DNA from: Acidobacteriaceae bacterium
GTDB lineage: Bacteria; Acidobacteriota; Terriglobia; Terriglobales; Acidobacteriaceae
Assembly: GCA_003162255.1 (NCBI GenBank)
Contig: PMMJ01000126.1
Span: 1-10,688, forward strand
Length of the DNA: 10,688 nt
Reading direction: 5' to 3'
The notes under the pieces were generated by a model. It saw only the letters and a list, made by a program, of their open reading frames with translations, did not search any database and had not been told where the DNA came from. This document shows, one piece after another, positions 6,908-10,688 of this stretch. The translations under genes and the position numbers were made by a program. Every line of letters starts with the position of its first letter. Positions within the stretch are counted from its first letter, which is position 1.

Positions 6908-6944
6908 CGGCGTAGAGAACGACGAGCACCTACGTCGATTTTTT
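6908..6944 (+). terminator. Terminator-like hairpin in the leader of the S53 peptidase gene
   Basis: CGGCGTAG (6908-6915) can pair with CTACGTCG (6930-6937) through eight pairs, one of them G-U, around a 14-base loop. A followed by six T (6938-6944) comes immediately after. A competing smaller stem, CGACG (6920-6924) with CGTCG (6933-6937), uses the same right arm. It lies 71 bases before the peptidase ATG, so it may end a small RNA or attenuate the peptidase message. Confidence 0.42.
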
Positions 6945-6958
6945 CCCTCATCACGAAA

Positions 6959-6974
6959 GTCATTCAGTCATTCA
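6959..6974. repeat. 8-base tandem repeat, two copies
   Basis: GTCATTCA occurs twice in direct succession, 29 bases before the Shine-Dalgarno of the peptidase gene. It could be a direct-repeat binding site for an OmpR-type winged-helix protein or chance. Confidence 0.35.
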
Positions 6975-7015
6975 ACCCGTCACTTCCAAGGTTCAAACAA
7001 ACTAGGAGAGCTCTC

Positions 7016-8452
7016 ATGAAATGTTCCATTGGATACAAGGTTCTGGGATTGGTAACGCTGGCCCTTTTTGCAGTGGCAGTCATGGCGCAACAAGGCAGCA
7101 CGGGGACGGTCTCGCAACAAGAACTCGTCCCGCGCGCGACGCAAGCCGGACATGTTTTCTTGCCGGAAAGCAGCAAGCAGCAGCCCGCAGGGTTTGCGCA
7201 CACAAACTATGTGCTGAGCAGCGTCGACGGCAACAAGCCCGCGCCGATGTCAGCACCAACCGTCAGGGCGATTGTCAGCCCGTCGGATGTCAACCCAGCA
7301 ACAATTGCCCTAACACAAATGGCTGAGACCCCGAATTCGATGGGCTGCATCTATGTAAAGAACCCAATCACCGCCGGATGCCTGCCCAACGTGACTGGCG
7401 GTGGACCGAGCGCTGCCGGCTATGGCGCCATCGTCATCGTGGACGCCTTCGATAACCCGGACGCAGCCAGCGATCTGGCCACTTTCGACGCGCAATGGCC
7501 GCTGCCAGCGGCGAACTTCACGAAAATCTACGCCAACGGCGACGGGGCTTGCACCACGCCTCCAGCCAACGCGGAGTGGGCGATGGAGGAGTCGCTGGAC
7601 ATCGAGTGGGCGCACGTTTTCGCGCCTAAGGCAGCCATCGTTCTGGTCGAGGCTTGCAGTAACTACGACACCGAGCTGTTCTACGCTGAGCAGGTCGCGT
7701 TCAACTACATAGTCACCAACTATCCCGCGGGTGGACAAGTTAGCAATAGCTGGTCAGGCAGCGAGTTTTCGGGCCAGATCGCCGACGACCCGTTCTTCGC
7801 CGACTTCAGTTACAACGGCGCCGATGGGTATAAAACCCCGATCCTCGCCCTCGTTGCCGCAGGCGATAACGGCTACGGCGCACAATATCCCAGTACCAGT
7901 CCCTGGGTAATTTCCGCAGGCGGCACCTCGGTGTACCGCAAAGCAACCAACGACTACTACTACTCCGAGGGCTGCTGGAGCGGTTCCGGCGGCGGCGTCA
8001 GTGCGCAAGAAACCTACGTCACCAGTTGGACCGGCGGCAACATCGGACCTTGGGCGAACTTCCAGTTTCCGATCTTCGGCCAGACCGCCCGCGTCACACC
8101 CGACCTGGCGTTCAACGCCGATCCCAATAGCGGCGTCTGGTTTTACTCGCAGTACGGTCTAGGTGGCTGGGCGGTCGTCGGGGGCACCAGTGTTTCGACT
8201 CCGGCGCTGGCCAGCATCATCAACCGCTCGAACAACCGGCTGGGATCGGTTTTCTTGACTCCGATCACCAGCGGCGGCGACTATTTCAACACCGAAGAAA
8301 ACAACCTTATCTACTCCCAACTGCCGACGTATGCGGCGTATAAGACGAATTTCTACGACGTTAAAACCGGCTCCAACGGCGGCCCGAAAGTCGGCGCATC
8401 CTATGACGAGTGCACCGGCGTGGGAACCCCGCGCGGCCTGCTCGGCAAGTAA
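7016..8452 (+). CDS. Secreted S53-family (sedolisin/kumamolisin-like) peptidase
   Basis: A 478-residue exported serine-carboxyl peptidase expected to cut proteins outside the cytoplasm, usually at low pH. Residues 1-24 form a signal peptide ending AVMA before QQ; there is no lipobox. From about residue 130 the catalytic domain is complete: E191 and D195 in EESLDIE, the oxyanion aspartate D284 in AGDNGYG, and nucleophile S392 in GGTSVSTP. The C-terminal calcium site also appears intact (FYDVKTG with D448, then SYDECTGVG with D464). The usual S53 propeptide of about 150-200 residues is missing or reduced: only about 100 residues lie between signal peptide and catalytic core, and I see no propeptide pattern there. 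AGGAGAG (7004-7010) sits just before the ATG at 7016; the frame is open upstream to 6794 but that part is not coding in character. The gene is divergent from the regulator and ends at a strong terminator. Confidence 0.87.
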   Translation: MKCSIGYKVLGLVTLALFAVAVMAQQGSTGTVSQQELVPRATQAGHVFLPESSKQQPAGFAHTNYVLSSVDGNKPAPMSAPTVRAIVSPSDVNPATIALTQMAETPNSMGCIYVKNPITAGCLPNVTGGGPSAAGYGAIVIVDAFDNPDAASDLATFDAQWPLPAANFTKIYANGDGACTTPPANAEWAMEESLDIEWAHVFAPKAAIVLVEACSNYDTELFYAEQVAFNYIVTNYPAGGQVSNSWSGSEFSGQIADDPFFADFSYNGADGYKTPILALVAAGDNGYGAQYPSTSPWVISAGGTSVYRKATNDYYYSEGCWSGSGGGVSAQETYVTSWTGGNIGPWANFQFPIFGQTARVTPDLAFNADPNSGVWFYSQYGLGGWAVVGGTSVSTPALASIINRSNNRLGSVFLTPITSGGDYFNTEENNLIYSQLPTYAAYKTNFYDVKTGSNGGPKVGASYDECTGVGTPRGLLGK

Positions 8453-8492
8453 GCCTTGTTTTCTCCCGCAGTCGATTAGACCGCGGATTGAT

Positions 8493-8523
8493 GAGGCCCT
8501 GCTCTGCGGGGCCTCCTTTTTTT
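8493..8523 (+). terminator. Intrinsic terminator after the S53 peptidase gene
   Basis: GAGGCCC (8493-8499) pairs perfectly with GGGCCTC (8509-8515), and seven T follow at 8517-8523. It begins 41 bases after the peptidase stop. The next gene starts only 34 bases later, so it must rely on readthrough or on a promoter overlapping this hairpin. Confidence 0.9.
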
Positions 8524-8556
8524 GGTGCTTGCGGTAGAGTTTCTCAGGAGAATGCG

Positions 8557-9192
8557 ATGAGGCTGTTTGGAAGTATTGGAGTTGTGGCGGCGGTAATGGT
8601 GGTGCTATCGTCTGTGACTCCGATGTGCGCGCAGAACGGCGTTGTTCCGTGGGATTTTCCCGATTTTTCGGCCACCCAAGTCATTTCATTCGCAACCTAC
8701 GACATGACGATGAAAGTGTACCGTTCCGGTCCCAGCGTGCGGATGGAGCGAAGTCCTGCCTGGTCGACGCTGTATATGCCAGTCACCGGAAAAATCTATA
8801 ACCTGACCACGTACCCTGACGGCAGCCACAAGTGCGTTGTGTTGCGGCCCGACCAGGTAAAAATGCTGCCCAGCCCCCTGGAGTTGCTGAACGGCAATAA
8901 GGTGGAACGGACCTCGGCCGGCACCGAAGTTGTGGAAGGCCACACTTGCAAGGTTGAAGACGTCGTGGTTACCAGGGCGGACGGTCAAATCATCCGCTCC
9001 AAGGTGTGGGAAGCGGAGGATCTGAAAGGTATCCCCGTGAAGATCGAATCGCAGCTGCCATCTCACAAGGTCTCAGCCGTATACCGCGATATCGTGCTCG
9101 GCACTCCCGATAAAGCGCTCTTCACGCCTCCCGACAAGTGCATTCCCTTTGAAAAAATGGGCCAGGTAGTGGAACAGAAAATATTCAAATGA
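8557..9192 (+). CDS. Small secreted protein, LolA-like/DUF4412-type
   Basis: A 211-residue protein with an N-terminal signal peptide (hydrophobic stretch about 5-20, likely cleavage after PMCA, before QNG). The mature part alternates short beta-type strands and includes VEGHTCKVEDVVV, SKVWEAEDLKGIPVKIES and a late YRDIVLGTPDKALFTPP. This resembles periplasmic LolA-fold proteins of the DUF4412 kind, in which a sugar- or lipid-free beta barrel half binds a hydrophobic ligand. The family name is tentative and the function unknown. Cysteines in the mature part (in HKCVV, HTCKV and DKCIP) could form a disulfide. AGGAG (8546-8550) lies six bases before the ATG at 8557; the frame extends upstream but across the terminator. 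It follows the secreted peptidase and may be partly co-expressed through terminator readthrough. Confidence 0.72.
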   Translation: MRLFGSIGVVAAVMVVLSSVTPMCAQNGVVPWDFPDFSATQVISFATYDMTMKVYRSGPSVRMERSPAWSTLYMPVTGKIYNLTTYPDGSHKCVVLRPDQVKMLPSPLELLNGNKVERTSAGTEVVEGHTCKVEDVVVTRADGQIIRSKVWEAEDLKGIPVKIESQLPSHKVSAVYRDIVLGTPDKALFTPPDKCIPFEKMGQVVEQKIFK

Positions 9193-9306
9193 AGCGCCGC
9201 CGCGCGCGATAGCGGAATTAACAAAGGGCTGGAGCGGTCGTACCGTGATCTCGAGTCCAGGTTATTGGCCTTTACTTTTTTCCGGCTCCTTCTTACCTTA
9301 TTTCCG

Positions 9307-9972
9307 ATGCCCGTTTACTTCAGCGCTGAACTCTTCCGCTTCCTCGCCCGCCTCAAGCGCAACAACAATCGCGACTGGTTCCTGGCCCACAAGGACGAAT
9401 ACGAAAGCTCGGTGCGCCAGCCGGCCCTGCGCTTTATCGCAGACTTCGCCGTGCCCCTCTATGAAATTTCGCCTGATCTAGTCGCCGATTCCCGGCCGTC
9501 GCGCGGCTCGCTATTTCGCATCTACCGCGACACGCGCTTCTCTTACGACAAGCGCCCTTACAAGACTCACGTCGCCATGCGCTTCTCCCACCGAGGCAAG
9601 GACGTTCACTCTCCCGGCTTTTATCTTCATCTTCAGTCCGGAGGCTGTTTCGCCGCGTGCGGCCTGTGGCATCCCGAGCCGCCGACCCTGCTCAAAATCC
9701 GCACCGCCATCGTGTCGCGCCCCGAGGAATGGCGTAAGGTCCGCAAACTTCTCAACTGGGACGATGCCGGTAAGCTCAGCCGCTCTCCACGCGGATTCCC
9801 CGCCGATCACGAATTCGTCGAAGACCTCAAGCTGCGCGATCTCGGCACTGCCGTGGACTTCACTGACAATCAAGTCTGTGGCCCCAAGTTCATGTCGATC
9901 TTCGCCGCCGCCTGCCGCAAGATGTCCCCCGTCGGCGCGTTCCTCAGCAGCGCCGTCGGACTGAAGTTCTAG
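9307..9972 (+). CDS. DUF2461 domain protein
   Basis: A 221-residue protein, normal length for DUF2461 (TIGR02453 family). Characteristic parts are the N-terminal FRFLARLKRNNNRDWFLAHK, the middle RGSLFRIYRDTRFSYDKRPYKTH and the later GFYLHLQSGGCFAACGLWHPE. No signal peptide is present. The molecular function of the family is not established. The frame is open back to a TTG at 9265, but the ATG at 9307 gives the family-like beginning MPVYFSAELFRF, so I use it. There is no clear Shine-Dalgarno before it. It has no evident functional link to its neighbours, and the 114 bases before it show no obvious terminator for the upstream gene. Confidence 0.85.
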   Translation: MPVYFSAELFRFLARLKRNNNRDWFLAHKDEYESSVRQPALRFIADFAVPLYEISPDLVADSRPSRGSLFRIYRDTRFSYDKRPYKTHVAMRFSHRGKDVHSPGFYLHLQSGGCFAACGLWHPEPPTLLKIRTAIVSRPEEWRKVRKLLNWDDAGKLSRSPRGFPADHEFVEDLKLRDLGTAVDFTDNQVCGPKFMSIFAAACRKMSPVGAFLSSAVGLKF

Positions 9973-9999
9973 GATCCGCGAAACCTCTCCGTCTTTAAC

Positions 10000-10021
10000 G
10001 ACCAAACAGGAAGTTTCGGTC
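10000..10021. repeat. Small hairpin between DUF2461 and Hsp70 genes
   Basis: GACCAAAC (10000-10007) pairs with GTTTCGGTC (10013-10021), eight pairs with one bulged C and a five-base loop. It is 27 bases past the DUF2461 stop and could help end that transcript, but no T tract follows. The rest of the 138-base gap shows a TAGAAT box (10022-10027) without a matching -35. Confidence 0.3.
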
Positions 10022-10110
10022 TAGAATGAAAACAACGGGGCAGTTCCGTTCGCAGGGACTCAGCCTGATCGTTGACCCAGGGATTGCATTAGAACGGAGT
10101 TCGTTCATCG

Positions 10111-10688
10111 GTGAAGGTCGGCATAGATTTCGGCACTACACGGGTGGTGGCTGCGGCCGTGGATCGCGGTAACTATCCACTCATCAACTTTGAAACTCCG
10201 GATGGGAACTCGCGCGAGTGGTTCCCTCCCCTCATCGCCGCGCGTGGAGACAGGCGCCTCTACGGCTGGGACGCATGGCTGCGGCAAGGGCAACCGGGCT
10301 GGACAGTGATCCGCTCGCTGAAACGTTGCCTGAAGGACGCCGGTCCTGAGACACGGATAGAGATCGGAGGCCAGGCGTTTGGAGTCGGGCAACTTTTGCA
10401 GGAAATGATGGCGGCTCTGCGCTCGCAACTGCGCGAGCACTCCACCTTGCCGGACGATGGCAACAGGCCCCTGGAAGCAATGCTGGGAGTGCCCGCAAAT
10501 GCGAACAGCAATCAGCGCTTTCTTACCACCGAGGCCGCTCGCGATGCGGGGTTCGAAGTTCTCGGACTGTTGAACGAACCCTCAGCGGCAGCGGTCGAAT
10601 TTGCCCATCGGGACCTGGTGAACCGCAAGGGCCGTTCCGGGGGCCGCCTCCTGGTCTACGACTTGGGCGGCGGCACGTTCGATATTTC
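10111..10688 (+). CDS. Hsp70-family ATPase, N-terminal part, cut by window edge
   Basis: The frame is open from the GTG at 10111 to the right edge, 192 codons. It is the nucleotide-binding domain of an actin-fold Hsp70: phosphate-1 loop GIDFGTT at residues 4-10, a middle GVPANANSNQRF equal to the DnaK segment beginning VPAYF, LLNEPSAAAVEFA, and phosphate-2 motif YDLGGGTFDIS with D184. These would bind and hydrolyse ATP. An in-frame TAG at 10090-10092 and the absence of other starts fix the GTG, with GGAG (10096-10099) 11 bases upstream. Sequence between the motifs diverges from DnaK, and a grpE/dnaJ context is not seen, so this is more likely an accessory Hsp70 than the main DnaK. The substrate-binding domain lies outside the window. 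Confidence 0.88.
   Translation, partial: MKVGIDFGTTRVVAAAVDRGNYPLINFETPDGNSREWFPPLIAARGDRRLYGWDAWLRQGQPGWTVIRSLKRCLKDAGPETRIEIGGQAFGVGQLLQEMMAALRSQLREHSTLPDDGNRPLEAMLGVPANANSNQRFLTTEAARDAGFEVLGLLNEPSAAAVEFAHRDLVNRKGRSGGRLLVYDLGGGTFDI

Larger units (their letters stand above)
6528..7015. other. 488-base divergent intergenic region with structured elements
   Basis: No convincing gene was found here. It holds the candidate regulator promoter (6538-6565), an AAGCCC/GGGCTT inverted repeat (6650-6655 and 6671-6676), two longer nested inverted repeats, a terminator-like hairpin (6908-6944) and an 8-base tandem repeat (6959-6974). The density of paired segments on the side facing the peptidase gene suggests a structured leader RNA or a small RNA. 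No complete promoter for the peptidase was recognised. Confidence 0.55.

Noticed and set aside
6678..6929. Leftward 83-codon frame in the divergent intergenic region
   Set aside because: It has no recognisable domain and no evident ribosome binding site, and it crosses the inverted repeats.
6794..7015. Upstream extension of the S53 peptidase frame
   Set aside because: It would place 74 Arg/Pro-rich residues before a classic signal peptide, and a strong Shine-Dalgarno marks the ATG at 7016.
8410..8556. Upstream extension of the small secreted protein
   Set aside because: It overlaps the peptidase end and the intrinsic terminator and would bury the signal peptide; AGGAG marks the ATG at 8557.

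Overview
The window looks like a chromosomal segment of a moderately GC-rich, Gram-negative-type bacterium. The mix of genes points to Acidobacteriota: a membrane-anchored winged-helix/TPR regulator, a secreted S53 (sedolisin/kumamolisin-type) peptidase, a small secreted LolA-like protein, and a corrinoid methyltransferase cluster. This assignment rests on gene content and style only; there is no rRNA or other phylogenetic marker here. No tRNA, rRNA, CRISPR array, transposase or prophage gene was seen.

Region 1 (about 154-4470) is a one-carbon/corrinoid methyl-transfer cluster. A uroporphyrinogen-decarboxylase-fold methyltransferase of the MtaA/CmuA type reads leftward. Divergent from it, a tightly overlapping set reads rightward: a possible 30-residue leader ORF, a homocysteine S-methyltransferase-type protein with an intact Cys3 zinc site, a DUF1638 protein, and a short RACo-like corrinoid-activating protein (N-terminal [2Fe-2S] ferredoxin domain plus ASKHA ATPase). 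Together they suggest that a methyl group passes through a protein-bound corrinoid to homocysteine, with the RACo-like protein re-reducing inactive Co(II). The corrinoid-binding protein itself is not in the window.

Region 2 (about 4521-9192) holds a CadC-like transmembrane winged-helix regulator with a TolB/FlgO-like segment and TPRs, reading leftward. A 488-base divergent gap separates it from a secreted S53 peptidase, which is followed by a clear intrinsic terminator and a small secreted protein. The gap contains consecutive long inverted repeats and a terminator-like hairpin just before the peptidase gene. This layout resembles an attenuated leader RNA or a small RNA gene.

Region 3 (9307-10688) carries a DUF2461 protein and the N-terminal part of an Hsp70-family ATPase that runs off the right edge.

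The most interesting parts are the compact methyl-transfer cluster, with its overlapping mini-ORFs and missing corrinoid protein, and the structured leader in front of the S53 peptidase.
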